Source: Megachile rotundata
Taxonomy: Eukaryota; Arthropoda; Insecta; Hymenoptera; Megachilidae
Length of the DNA: 64,000 bases
Direction: 5' to 3'
Assembly: GCF_050947335.1 (NCBI RefSeq)
Contig: NC_134997.1
Coordinates: forward strand, 8,556,001 to 8,620,000
Shown: piece after piece, positions 23,923 to 35,405 of the stretch
Layout of the letters: the number at the start of each line of letters is the position of its first letter
Position numbering within the stretch: the first letter of the stretch is position 1
Notes under the pieces: model-generated
Database searches by the model: none
Told to the model about the DNA's origin: nothing
What the model saw: the letters and a program-made list of their open reading frames with translations, nothing else
Made by a program: the position numbers and the translations under genes

Positions 23923-24475
23923 ACGCGTCGTAATTCCACGCGTCGTAGTTCCACGCGTCGTAATTCTACGCGTCTTAGTTCCACGCGTTATTAATTCCAC
24001 GCGTCGTAATTTCACGCACCGCAATTCCTTGAAATGTAATACCACGCACCGTACTTCTACGCGCTGTAATTCCAAACGTCGTACTTCCATCTGCTGTAAT
24101 TCCACGCGTCGTAGTGCCACGCGTCATAATTTCACGCGTTGTAATTCTACGCGTCGTAATTCCACGCGTCGTAGTTCTACGCGTCGTAATTCCACGCGTT
24201 TTGGTTCCACCCGTTATTAATTCCACGCGTCGTAATTTCACGTACCGTAATTCCTTACACTATAATACCACGCACCGTACTTCTGCGCGCTGTAATTCCA
24301 GGCGCCGTACTTCACCCCGCTGTAATTTCAGGCGTTGTAATTCCACGCGTCGTAATTCCACGCGTTGTAATTCCACGCGTCGTAGTTCCACACGTCGTAG
24401 TTCCACACGTCTTAGTTCCTCGCGTCGTAATTCCACGAACCGTAATTCCCCGCGCTGCAATACCACGCGCCGTAA
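23923..24475 (+). repeat. 15-bp minisatellite CGTAATTCCACGCGT inside the transposase frame
   Basis: About 36 units. In the transposase register each unit encodes T-R-R-N-S. Two variant units containing TATTAA (near 23986 and 24213) are 16 bp long and each shifts the frame by one and adds a stop, so the frame is now broken at those two places. Elsewhere the register is kept from the upstream to the downstream transposase fragment. Confidence 0.95.
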
Positions 24476-24476
24476 T

Positions 24477-24617
24477 CTCTTCGTAGGAAGAGAAGTCCAA
24501 GCAGCTGTGACAAGGGTGTTTGAAACAATTCCGCAAAACGACATAAAAAAATCTATGTTAACGTTGTGTGAGCATGCCCATCGGTGTATTGATGCGGAAG
24601 GGATGTATTTTGAATAA
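24477..24617 (+). pseudogene. Mariner transposase C-terminal fragment
   Basis: Reads LFVGREVQAAVTRVFETI, then PQNDIKKSMLTLCEHAH and RCIDAEGMYFE, then stop. This has the length, spacing and C-terminal R-C-I-x-x-x-G-x-Y-F-E pattern of mariner transposases. It is in frame with the last block of the 15-bp array upstream. Confidence 0.82.
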
Positions 24618-24693
24618 AAAATATTAATCTTGGCAAAATAACTAGTTCTTTTCTTTCTATACAAAAAGTTCCGTTATTTTTCCAGTCTGCTGT

Positions 24694-27285
24694 GTAAGAC
24701 TCCATAAGACTCTCATATGGCATTTTGTAACGAATGCATCTTACATGACATTATGATATAATCTTTTTACATGATGGTATCATAAGTGAGTTCTATCAAA
24801 CATATGATAAAAATATCACCGGGAACTTGTAAACAAATATTTTACAAATTGCCTTTATACTGAAAATTGAAGATGCAGTAATGCAATATGCAATTCATAA
24901 AAATACTTACATCGAAGTCAATTGTTTCGAACATGAATGTGAAAGTATCAGGAATAGATGAGACAAATTTATGAAACACCATGCTCATTGTACACGGGCC
25001 AACTTGCAATGAAATTCCACCGGGTTGCATAAGGATTTCCGTGCGGCTTAGAAGATCGGTGAAAGCTGAGACAACGTACTCGTTATGACCTTTTAACGTT
25101 ATATTGAGTTATTTTTATGATAATTGGTAGCTGGTGCGGGTCATAGACGCTGAATAAATGAGGGAGAAACTCACAATTAGTTACGTGTCTGTAGCGTGGG
25201 ACACGGGGGTCGTACGCGTGGATGTGCGAATAAATTGCAACGTTGTAGAATTAATTTCCGTCGAGTAAATGACTGAAAACGCGGCATGAAATGAATAAAA
25301 TTTCCCCGGGTATGCTACGGGAAATATATTGAAAATGGACGATTGCGTATGAAAGTATATTTATATACCTATACTGTATATTTTATAGAAATATTTGAAT
25401 TTTACTTTAGTATTATAAAAATTTCAATGTCAAAATATTTTGACTCTTCCTGGTCATAAATATTGTGCAAAACCCGTACTTGGTTGAATTTACAGAAAAG
25501 TATTTGACAGTACCGTAGTCTGAAGTTGGACTTCCAGAGGGAGGAAAATTTTATGACAAAACATTACTAGTTAAATAAATTGTTTATAACTGAATTTTTA
25601 ATACAAAATTCGAAGTAACAGAATGTGTCACGGAGAAGGAAGTAAACACAAAGAGCAAAGCTAGGATTCTAATCCTAGCGGTACAAAGCGTGCGCGTTAA
25701 TTACGCTGATTGATTTAAGCCTCGTCGTCGAGGATTTAAGAGGTTCACCGTGCGCAACCCATAATACCTTTGGTACCCTCGTGTCTTACACAGTGTACCT
25801 TGCACGCGAGTGTGCAACGCTGAACGTGTATAATTGCACCTCCTTGAAGAACGCGGCCGTGTACGTACATTAGGCGTGCCTTTTGCATCATGTTCGGTTT
25901 ATGCGTGGAATTATTAAAATGTAATGTACAACAGTTCGATGTAATAAATCGAAGCTGTTTTATTTACACCACCTTGCTACACGCGGCAAAAACCTGCAAG
26001 AATTTAATGCTATATTCGTATAAATAAATGCGGTTTCCAAATCGACCTTGCGGAACGATACTTTCTAGGATCTGTGCCTTGTTTCTGTTTACGATGTTAA
26101 ATGATGCTTGGTGAAGTGTTCTGGATGCTAGGATCATAGGTGCAAGAATCATGGGTGCAAAGATTATTAGGTCAATTAATATGGATGCAAGGATCATTAG
26201 GTCAACGTTGAGTGACAGCAAAAATTTCCAATTAATATTTCCATTATTGCAAAATCGGAATGAATGACTTGAAGTAACGATAATTGTGATAACCTTTATT
26301 TCATGTACCATTCATTTCATGCACCACAATTTCATGTAGTGTCCACATACAAGGACTCCATTGTCAACTATTACGTGTCAGAAAGTATACCCTGCAAACC
26401 GCACAATCCCATGCGGAATTATCGAAATCGTCCACGAAAACCGCCAGAAAGGAAAAACCTCGATTGCCAGTTCAGAGCGTTTCCACGTTTTTACCGAGCC
26501 GTCGACCACGTTTCGCGCGGCTCGTTTTTCCTCGGCCGGTGCAAGAACATAAAACGCGGCGAGATTGCATCGAGGAAATCGTGGGCATAACAAACCTATG
26601 AATTGCCCGGGACGCAAAGCCCGAACGAACCTTCAACGAGGAAACGCGTCTGACAAGACAAAGGACATCGCTTCCTCATAGCAGCTGGATTCCTCTAACG
26701 GGAACAGCTCTTCAGAACGTTTAACGAAGCTCCTGAAAAGCCTGGCTGAAAATTATTACTGACGGAGGGGACACTATCGATTTTTACTAACTGTATGCCA
26801 TGAGCCAGGTTTATGGCAAATGGGAGGTTGGTCTTCATACCTTAACCTATAATTTGGTTGTTGCGATGAGTTGTCTAATTATGGCTGGCATGTTACGGTA
26901 AATCAAGGAAATTTGACTGTTAGATATATTTTGAATTGAGGGATCCTTGGTTGTGTGGATCAGAATTGGTATTAGACTCCAAACTCAATCATACAGCGAA
27001 TGTAATTTTGATTTTTCACATGTGAAGTGTAATGTGCGTCATGAATGCGTCATCAATAAGTCAAAGGGTTAATAAATTTGATAGAGAAAGTACTTTTGGA
27101 GAGGAACTAAGTTAAATTCAATTAAATAACCAAGATGGTTAAGCAGAGTCTATTAGATCACATGTGGTGATTATCATATGTGGAATGATTCATGAGACAC
27201 ATGTGTGGAATGATTCATGAGAAACTGAATCTTTGTTGCACTTCAAGATATAAAATTTGTTTACATGGAAGTTTGAATTGTTTTT
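24694..27285. other. Unique sequence, no gene
   Basis: 24694-25640 is AT-rich. 25640-25910 is CpG-rich with GATTGATTTAAGCC and several TTTGCAT/ATTA words (candidate regulatory DNA). 26380-26760 is CpG-rich with overlapping frames and no recognised protein. 26760-27285 is AT-rich. ATGTGCGTCATGAATGCGTC at about 27031 is a stray copy of the TGACGCAC-type repeat. Confidence 0.45.
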
Positions 27286-27289
27286 AAAG

Positions 27290-27692
27290 ACGTTTATGAT
27301 ATTTTTAAATGCAAATGGATTTTTCCTTGTATACTTGCTGTCAACGTCTAAACAAGTTCAATTGTGTATCACAATGTGACCTTCCAATAACCTTGAAAGG
27401 TTCATTTGCTTCATCTGCTATTTACATTTCTGAGGACATGTATGATTTTTCTAAATGCAAATGAACTTTTTCTTGTATACTTGCAGTCAACGTCTAAACA
27501 AGTTCAATTGTGTATTACAATGTGTCTTCAAATTACCTTGAAAGGTTCATTTGCTTCACTTGCTATTTACATTTCTGAGGACATGTATGATTTTTTTAAA
27601 GGCAAATGGATTTTTCCTTGTATACCTGTAGCCAATGTCTAAACAAGTTCAATGTATCGACCTTCAAATAACCTTGAAAGGTTCATTTGCTC
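27290..27692 (+). repeat. 146-bp tandem repeat, about 2.7 copies
   Basis: The landmark AAATGCAAATG/AAAGGCAAATG occurs at 27307, 27453 and 27598. Shared segments include CAACGTCTAAACAAGTTCAA and ACCTTGAAAGGTTCATTTGC. Copies 1 and 2 are very similar; the third is shortened. Confidence 0.93.
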
Positions 27693-30065
27693 ATAAGCAA
27701 CCAAGATCTTCTTGTACACAGTTACACAACAAGGTTATGTCATCCACTCGAAGTACATAGCGCCACTGACCCGTGAGATTGCACACGAAAAATTTTCCGA
27801 TTCGCTTTTCCTTCCAGGCACACACAGTCACGGTTGTAATGATAGATATCACAGCATCATTTATTGCAATCCGTGTAATGAGAATAGCAAACAGACACGC
27901 AATTTGATAAGCTTGTCAACCGACGTTACGGTTCATGCGTTCGTAGAATTGAATAGGGACTACAGTTAGACCGAAAGGTAATACACAAACCAGGACGTAT
28001 TCACGCTTGCGGATACAAGGAGGAATATGTGTACCTACATACCAGAAACGAAGGAGAGACACTGCGAAACTATGGTCGTAATTTGTATACTCATTCTTGT
28101 TTTTAGCGTGCAGTGAAAAGTAGATTGGTTCTGATATTAATGGTACAATGGATCGAAAGAAATATGATGAATGCTGCGATAGGTTGCTCAGCAATTTTTC
28201 GGGAATTTAACACTCGACTGCCATATATGGTTGACGTTGATTCTATGTGAGTTATTTAGAATTTGTCCATTAACCTGCTTGCAAGTATTCATATTAACTG
28301 TTTGAAATTATGAATAAATGTGACAACATATTGTGAAAATATTTGATAAGACAAATTAATAAGACAAGGACAAATTAAGTATTTGTACGTAGTACAACTT
28401 CCAGCAGCTTCAGCATGGTAGAGGAGTTTATAAATGTCTGATACTTATGAGCTTGTATTTTCAATTTCACAGTAGCAAAATGTGGACCCTCTTTCAAACT
28501 GTACAGCATCCACTATTTCTTTACCCCACCATTTATTATCATACATTATACAATACAAATACATCTAAAGAATTCCAAATGCGTCAATCTCTCGATAATC
28601 GCTCCCGATAACCTCCTTTCCTATCGTGTGCCCGATGCGTTTCAGTCGCGATCCAAAAAAAAGTTAGATAAAGAATCACACACGCATTGGCAACCGTGAG
28701 ATATAAATGCATCGACGTTGACCCTCGCGACACGCAGCAATTCCCAGACCATTAAACACGCGAACGTGCGCGTTTTGCGGCGATCGAACCGGTACCGGAC
28801 GCTTCGCTCGTACAAATCTGCATTTTGATCCGCTGATCCTATCACGAATAGCATTACTGGAAACTAGTGCCTCATTAATTCCAGCCAGCGGCTCTTGTTG
28901 CTTAAACGCTCGCTAGAAGCCAGTCTGGACCTTCCGTGTCCATTAAACGTTCTTCCTGACGTATCTTCCAGGGGTCGGTCGCGTTAGTTGATCGTTAACC
29001 TCCCTCCGTAAGTGAGCGCTATCGGACTGATTTCGAGGGAGGCAAAGACTTATAAGTCTTTAATTGTAACTATGATATAAGACTTATATTGTGGTTGACA
29101 ATTCATATTTTACTGTGGTTGTTAAATATAACAATTATATGGTAGTTAAACATGAACAGTGATGTGAGTATGTGGCAGTCTAAGTGCAGCAACATATGTA
29201 GATATATACGTATACATGTAGAGAAATCTAGGAATTAATGAATGACGTTTCACTTTGCAACAATGGAGGGAAGTGTGTTAGCAACATTTTCCTATAAAAC
29301 GTATAAAAATAGAATATTCATTTGCAGATGCATTTGACATCTCTTAACATCTCTTAAGAACCAGCTACATAAGTAACCGCCTAAGTGAGCCAAAATTAAG
29401 TTCCATCACCATTTAGTTATTCAATATACGGTACAGAGTCATCAGGATATAAAGGATCATCATAAAAGAATCGTCCACTTCCCGAACATAATTAAGAAAA
29501 TGATCCTCAAGATCACGGAAACTAGCTGATGAATGCCCGTACATTAATTCCGATTAAATAAATTGACGCGATAAAACGGCGTGTCAGAACACGGAAGGGT
29601 TTATTATTAATAACTGTCATTCACCGGAGCGTAACCGGATCTCTCAAAGTTTCCAGACTTTCATTCTCTACGCCGCTCGAACACGGCCACGCAGGCACAC
29701 GCACGAACGCGCGTTTGCTCTCAGCCAGGGTCTTAAACGGCACCGGTGCTCTCCGCAAAACAAGTGGTCTAGCCAGTCGAGCAAATTACCCACACTTATT
29801 CCCCTCGTACGCAAGGGAACGACGCCGGGACGTCTTCATTCGACATCGACAGCAGGCTGCAGTTACAATCGACGCCGACTTGTCCCGTTGCTCAGAGGTA
29901 GCCGCCATTTTTCCGGCCTCACGCACGATCGGACCCGTCGATAATTATCGACGGCCATACGATGCTGGTCCTCACTGTACAGTCTACGGCAAATCTGGCT
30001 TCTCTAGGGATAGTGTCACGAAGGAATTTTCTGTGGGGTCATTTTTTGGAGACTTTTGGAAAAGG
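27693..30065. other. Unique sequence, no gene supported
   Basis: 28560-29050 and 29560-30010 are CpG-rich unique blocks. The latter includes GATTAAATAAATTGACGCG and TTTATTATTAATAACTGTCA (homeodomain/TALE-like words), then a 121-codon open frame at 29715-30080 that runs into the next array and is not recognised. 27700-28560 and 29050-29560 are AT-rich without features. Confidence 0.45.
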
Positions 30066-30830
30066 GGGATTTTGGGGTGAATCGACAATTTGGAGATTTG
30101 GGGATTTGGAGACTGGGGGATGGGGGAACTTGGGGATTTGGGGATTTGGGGATTGGGGTATTGAGGGGTTTGAGAATTTGGGGGATTGAGGATTGGGGGA
30201 TTGTGGGATTTGGGGATTGTGGGATTTGGGGATTGTGGGATTTGGGGATTGTGGGATTTGGGGATTGCGGGATTTGGGGATTGTGGGATTTGGGGATTGT
30301 GGGATTTGGGAACTGTGGGATTTGAGAACTGTGAGATTTGGGAACTGTGGGATTTGGGGATTGTGGGATTTGAGAATAGTGGAATTTGGGGCTTGTGGGA
30401 TTTGGACCGTGTGGGATTTGGAGCTTGTGAGATTTGGGGCTTGTGGTATTTGGGGATTGTGGGATTTGGTGATTGTGGGATTTGGGGAATGTGGGATTTG
30501 GGGAATGTGGGATTTGGGAATAGTGAAATTTGGACCTTGTGGGATTTGGACCTTGTGGGATTTGGAGCTTGTGAGATTTGGAGCTAGTGGGATTTGGTGA
30601 TTGTGGGATTTGGGGATTGTGGGATTTGAGAATAGTGGAATTTGGGGCTTGTGGGAATTGAACCTTGCGGGATTTGGAGCTTGTGAGATTTAGGCCTTGT
30701 GGAATTTGGAGATTGTGAGATCTAGGAATGGTGGGATATGGAGTTTGTGGGATTTGGGTATTGTGAGATCTGAGGATTCTGAGATCTAGGGATTGTGAGA
30801 TCTGGAAATTGTGAGGTATGGTCATTGAGG
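30066..30830 (+). repeat. 16-bp minisatellite GATTGTGGGATTTGGG
   Basis: About 47 units of paired 8-mers (GATTGTGG + GATTTGGG), degenerate at both ends. It creates stop-free frames on both strands (minus 269 codons, plus 133 and 135). Strongly G-rich on the plus strand, with many GGG/GGGG runs at 8-bp spacing. Confidence 0.96.
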
Positions 30831-30964
30831 AATTCAGAGCATATTGGAATTGGGGTTTATGGAATTTTGTAATCTGGGGATTTAGAGGTGGAAGAATTTG
30901 GGAATCATTTGCAGGCTCAGAATTATGGAAGCCTAGGATTTAGTAGTTTGCAGACAAGTTCAGT

Positions 30965-31245
30965 GATTTATGAATTTATGTAATTTGACATAAATTATTT
31001 CTTTTCTAAACAAATTTTTTCTCAATTATTCGTTTCCTGTATAAATTATAATTCTAAATAAATTATTTCTTTTCTACATAACCTATGATTCAACATAAAT
31101 TATTTTCTAACTAAATTATTCCTTCGCTAAATAAATTAGTTCCAAATAAATTATTTGTTTTCCATATAAATTATAACTTTAAATTATTTCTTTTCTACAT
31201 AAATTGTGATTCTAATCATACATCTTCTCTAAATAAATTACGCTA
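30965..31245. repeat. Decayed AT-rich repeat (ATAAATTATTTCTTTTCTA type)
   Basis: Recurrent ATAAATTATTTCTTTTCTAC-like words about 30-45 bp apart, irregular. Confidence 0.7.
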
Positions 31246-31810
31246 CTGAAAAGACTGTAATCTCTGAAGTCGGCAAGGATCAATGATCCAAACAACAAGC
31301 AGACTTCTGTTCAGCCACAATGTCGGTGCACCGTGCTGTTGAATATGAAAGTGTTCGTCGTTTCTACAGAAACAGTAACAGGAAATGGCGAACTGTTTTG
31401 TCCTCGGAACTTCAAAGGAAATGGTGAAACAAAGTGAAAGCTGTCGTCGGCATTGTAACCCGTCATCGAGCAGTCCTGCAGGCAAGGATTAGTTCTGGAA
31501 AATGAATTGTACCGCGTCTGAAAGACCGCGAGATGGAAAGTGATAACTCGAAAATATTCGCCGACTCACGGTTTTCACCGGAATCTATCTGATTTCGTTT
31601 GCGAGGCGAGGCTCTTGAAATAAAAAATATATCTTTGTTACATATGTAGTAATCGTGGAAAGTTGCATACTTTAGGTATTAAAACGTTATGTGATGGTTA
31701 TCGGTGTTCTTTAAGACTTTCAAAAAATGGAAATTGAATTTGTGCATCTGAAACTTTTGCATTTGTAAATTTGACTATTTGTGTATCTGGGAATTTGAAA
31801 TCTTTTGAAT
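31246..31810. other. Unique sequence, no gene
   Basis: 31250-31640 is unique with an 80-codon minus-strand frame, not recognised; the remainder is AT-rich. Confidence 0.5.
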
Positions 31811-31812
31811 GT

Positions 31813-32575
31813 GGAAATTCCACGCATCATAAGTTCACGCTTCGTAATTTCACGCTTTATTAATTCCATACGCCGTAATTCCCCGCGCTGTAATTCCACG
31901 CACCGTAATTCCACGCATCGTAATTCCATGCATTGTAATTCCACGCGTTATTAACTCCACGCATCGTAATTCCATGCATCGCAATTCCACGCATTATTAA
32001 TTCCATGCGGCGTAATTCCATGCGCCGTAATTCCGCGCGCGGTAATACACGCGCCATTCTTCTACGCGCTGTAATTCCACGCGCCGTACTTCTACTTGCT
32101 GTAATTCCACGTATCGTAATTCCACGCGTTGTAATTCCACGCGTTATTAACTCCACGCATCGTAATTCCATGCGTCGCAATTCCACGCATTATTAATTCC
32201 ACACGGCGTAATTCCATGCGCCGTAATTCCGCGCGCGGTAATACACGCGCCATTCTTTTGCACGCTGTAATTCCACGCGTCGTTCTTCTACTTGCTGTAA
32301 TTCCACGTATCATAATTCCACGTATTGTAATTCCACGCGTTATTAACTCTACGCATCGTAATTCCATTCGTCGTAATTTCACGCGTTATTAATTCCACGC
32401 GGCGTAATTCCATGCGCTGTAATTCCGCGCGCGGTAATACACGCGCCATTCTTTTACACGCTGTAATTCCATGCGCCGTACTTCTACGTGCTGTAATTCC
32501 ACGCATCGTAATTCCACGCACCGTAATTCCACGCATTGTAATTCCACGCGATATTAACCCTACGCGTCGTAATTC
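31813..32575 (+). repeat. 15-bp minisatellite CGTAATTCCACGCGT with 196-bp higher-order unit
   Basis: Same family and same strand as 23923-24475. The junction GCG-TTATTAACTC recurs at 31948, 32144 and 32340 (196 bp apart), and a matching variant at 32551 (211 bp, one more monomer). Every higher-order unit carries GCGCGCGGTAATACACGCGC. Confidence 0.95.
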
Positions 32576-32648
32576 CTTTACCCCACTTTACTTTCTTCCA
32601 AAACTGAAATTAGCTATAAAAGAAATCTTGAAGTGTTTGAAGACTTGA
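32576..32648 (+). pseudogene. Second mariner transposase fragment abutting the satellite
   Basis: In frame with the TRRNS register of the array it reads FTPLYFLPKLKLAIKE, then ILKCLKT and a stop. It shares CCAAAACTGAAATTAGCTA with the 23.9-kb element. Here the satellite lies upstream of the FLPKLK motif, whereas at 23.9 kb it lies downstream. No terminal inverted repeats were found. Confidence 0.75.
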
Positions 32649-32649
32649 C

Positions 32650-33960
32650 CACCCCATTTTAAAAATTTCCCTCCACCACCCAACTACAAACACACCCCCT
32701 ACCACCTCCCAACTGTACTTCTCCAATTGCCCCAAAAAAATATCAACGCATCCCATGAAAATCCCACCCGTATCACAAACCCGTCTCTAACCGTAGATTT
32801 CTTCGTCGCGTTGTTCCCCGATAAATTCGCGAACTCGGAAAGCCCGTATCTTAATCGGGTATGAATTATTCCGCGAACGTTCATGCGGCGCACGATACGC
32901 AATTAACCCGGGTCCGATGAATTGCAAATACAGTCGTTAGCTCGCCATTACACTCGAACGCTTTCAGGAGTCCGTTGGATTCGAGGTCGAAGGAGAGGCT
33001 CGAAACCGTCCCGTCCAGTCACCGTCGCAATCCGAGCCACGAACGGAATTTCAATCTCCTGGCAAATGGAACACCGTAGTCTTTATGGCGTAAAGGTCGT
33101 CAACCGGTGCATGCAAGCTCGCCAGACGGGCTCGATGATGCCCTGGCTCGGTCGTTACCCAGACTAAGTGGTCCGCTGTTACGGTGATCAGGATAAGTGC
33201 TCCATATTCTGGGTGCTGTTTCGTACAACGAGCAGATAACACGCGAACGAGAGGCCTGCCACGATTTACGACATCGGGACGACACTTGTGCTCTACTTTG
33301 ACCACGTGTCTTCTACGATCGACCTAACCTCGTCGCTTCTCTTTCTGGAGAACTGTGCGCTTGGACGGAGTGCTATAGTATTTGTGACTTTGATTCTTCA
33401 GTTGTTCTTTAGGTATTTCTAAGGGTTCGTATATATTAAGGTCAGAACTTGGAAGAAGGGATATATAGATTTGGAAATTTACCTATTTGTAATCTAAAGA
33501 TTTAAGAATCTTTGAATTTTTCTTCTGAAGCATATTCGAGATTCGAGCAAAATTAGTTACAATTGCTGTGTGAGTGCGTCACGTGTGCGTCATTCTCAAA
33601 AGATAGCAAAGACCAAAATCGTAAATAAAATATTGGTTTTTAATTTTAGCTGAAATATGTAAAAGATATAACAAAAAATATTTGTAAGTTTCCACTAAAT
33701 TTCATTTCTTTTGGAATTTATGAACGTTAGAAAGAAACGGTACAGCGTCATTGAATAAAAGACAAATGAAATTCACAGTGGTATTATATACGCGCAATTA
33801 TCAACAAAATTATGCATTCACTTACCGTTACCGAAGAAAGATCACAAAGAGTATCCCATAATTCTAACCAGCCTACAGATCATCATTTCAATTCATCAGT
33901 TAGTTTCTTTCTCACACACGACTTCATATACACTACCTATCAAAAGTGGAGACATTTTGT
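32650..33960. other. Unique sequence, no gene supported
   Basis: 32760-33370 is CpG-rich with overlapping frames on both strands (81-84 codons), not recognised. GTGCGTCACGTGTGCGTCAT at about 33572 is a stray TGACGCAC-type unit. The rest is AT-rich. Confidence 0.45.
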
Positions 33961-33974
33961 TTAATTTCTCAAGT

Positions 33975-34340
33975 GTTCAACTACTCAAATTACAAAGTTC
34001 TCAAGTTTCCAACTTTTCAAGTGTTCAACTTCTCAAATTACAAACTTCTCAGGTTTCCAACTTTTCAAGTGTTCAACTTCTCAAATTACCATCTTCTCAA
34101 ATGACCAACTTCTGAAGTGTTCAACTTCTCAAATTACCAACTTCTCAAGTTTGCAACTTCTGAAGTGTTCAACTTCTCAAATTACCAACTTCTCAAATTT
34201 CCAACTTCTCAAATTACCATCTTCTCAAGTGTTCAACTTCTCAAATTTCCAACTTCTCAAATTACCATCTTCTCAAGTGTTCAGCTACTCAAATTACCAA
34301 CTTCCAAAATTCCCATTATTCCCATTATTCCCAAAATTCC
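33975..34340 (+). repeat. 16-bp minisatellite CAACTTCTCAAATTAC
   Basis: About 20 units of paired 8-mers (CAACTTCT + CAAATTAC/CAAGTGTT), with a repeated ~49-bp block containing CATCTTCTCAAGTGTTC. Confidence 0.94.
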
Positions 34341-35165
34341 CTAATTCTTAACTTGCCAATTTTCGAAATTCCCAAATTCTCACCTCCACAAATTTTCTTA
34401 AATCCTCCCTTAACCATCAAATCCTAAAACTCATCTAACTCCCCACCTTTCAATTTTTCTTTTCCTTCACTTATACTTTTGATCAGAAGTGTATCCTCAC
34501 CATCCCACATCCTTGATCCATAAAGGTCGCCGCGCAGCACCATTCCCCATCAAATCCCTGTCCGCAAATGCAAATCACTCACACGTACACAATGCGTCCT
34601 TGACTATTGTTATCTTACCCTACTTCTCTACTTTTCCAACAAACCGAGCCAAGGCTGTCAGCCGTTTCAATCCTCCGCTTTCCCGAAACCTGGAAAGCGA
34701 ATCCCTGATCCTCGACGATGCTGCAACCGGCTGGGAAACGAAGAACCGTTCGTCGCTGAATGGATTCGTGTGTCTTCGTTTTCGCGTAGATCCTCTGGGA
34801 AATTTTCGAAACCCTTTCCACGCGGAAGCGCGGCCAACAATGTGTCGTTCGCATAATTGCAGCGGTTATTTCGCAAGGCGGATAGAAGAGCCGGGGCGAG
34901 TCGGTAAGTCAGTCAGTCAGTCAGTAAGTCGACTTGCGGAGCCGTGGGATTGGATCAGCGGGCGTTAATGAGCAACCGTGTTTACGCAATGCTCGTTAGA
35001 GCAGGGACGGGCATCTGGGCTATTTCAGCGAACCGTAAACCTAAGAACAAATTAGGGTGATGTAGAGTTAATTCCTTAAAGTTATGATTTGGGGGAATGC
35101 TTTAACCTCTAGGATTATGTGTAGCACACGTGACGCATGTTATAGGTGGCATGTGACTACGGTTC
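34341..35165. other. CpG-rich unique block with (GTCA)n microsatellite
   Basis: 34480-35000 is GC/CpG-rich with a 159-codon plus-strand frame and minus-strand frames of similar length; none is recognised. A short (AGTC)n tract lies at about 34905-34931. GTAGCACACGTGACGCATGT is near 35110. Confidence 0.45.
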
Positions 35166-35169
35166 GTCA

Positions 35170-35405
35170 GAATGGACGCTTATGACTCTACAAAATGGCT
35201 GCTTATGACTCTACAAAATGGACGCTTATGTCTCTGCAAAATGGATGCTTATGACTCTACTATATTGACGCTTAGGACTCTACAGTATGGATGCTTATGA
35301 CTTCACAAAATGGACGCTTGTAGCTCTACAAAATGGACGCTTGTGACTCTACAATATGGACGCTTATGACTCTGCAAAATGGTCGCTTATGACTCTACAA
35401 AATGG
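35170..35405 (+). repeat. 23-bp minisatellite GACGCTTATGACTCTACAAAATG
   Basis: About ten units, each with an ATGGACGCTTATGACTCTAC core; substitutions are mainly at the ACAAAATGG part. Confidence 0.94.

Larger units (their letters stand above)
23719..24693 (+). mobile_element. Decayed mariner-like element with internal minisatellite
   Basis: Imperfect ~31-bp terminal inverted repeats at 23719-23749 (ACAG...GGAAAAGTAACGGAAC) and 24663-24693 (reverse complement GGAAAAATAACGGAAC). Inside, in order: transposase remnant with the conserved PHHPPNSPNL and DYFLFPKLKLATKG motifs (23831-23922), a 15-bp minisatellite (23923-24475), and the transposase C-terminus ending RCIDAEGMYFE-stop (24477-24617). 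Length is about 975 bp versus ~1.3 kb for intact mariners, with most of the N-terminal and catalytic region missing and the satellite added. Confidence 0.85.

Noticed and set aside
30016..30825. 269-codon minus-strand open frame (Pro/Asn/Ser/Gln-rich)
   Set aside because: Follows from the GATTGTGGGATTTGGG satellite; two plus-strand frames are open over the same bases.
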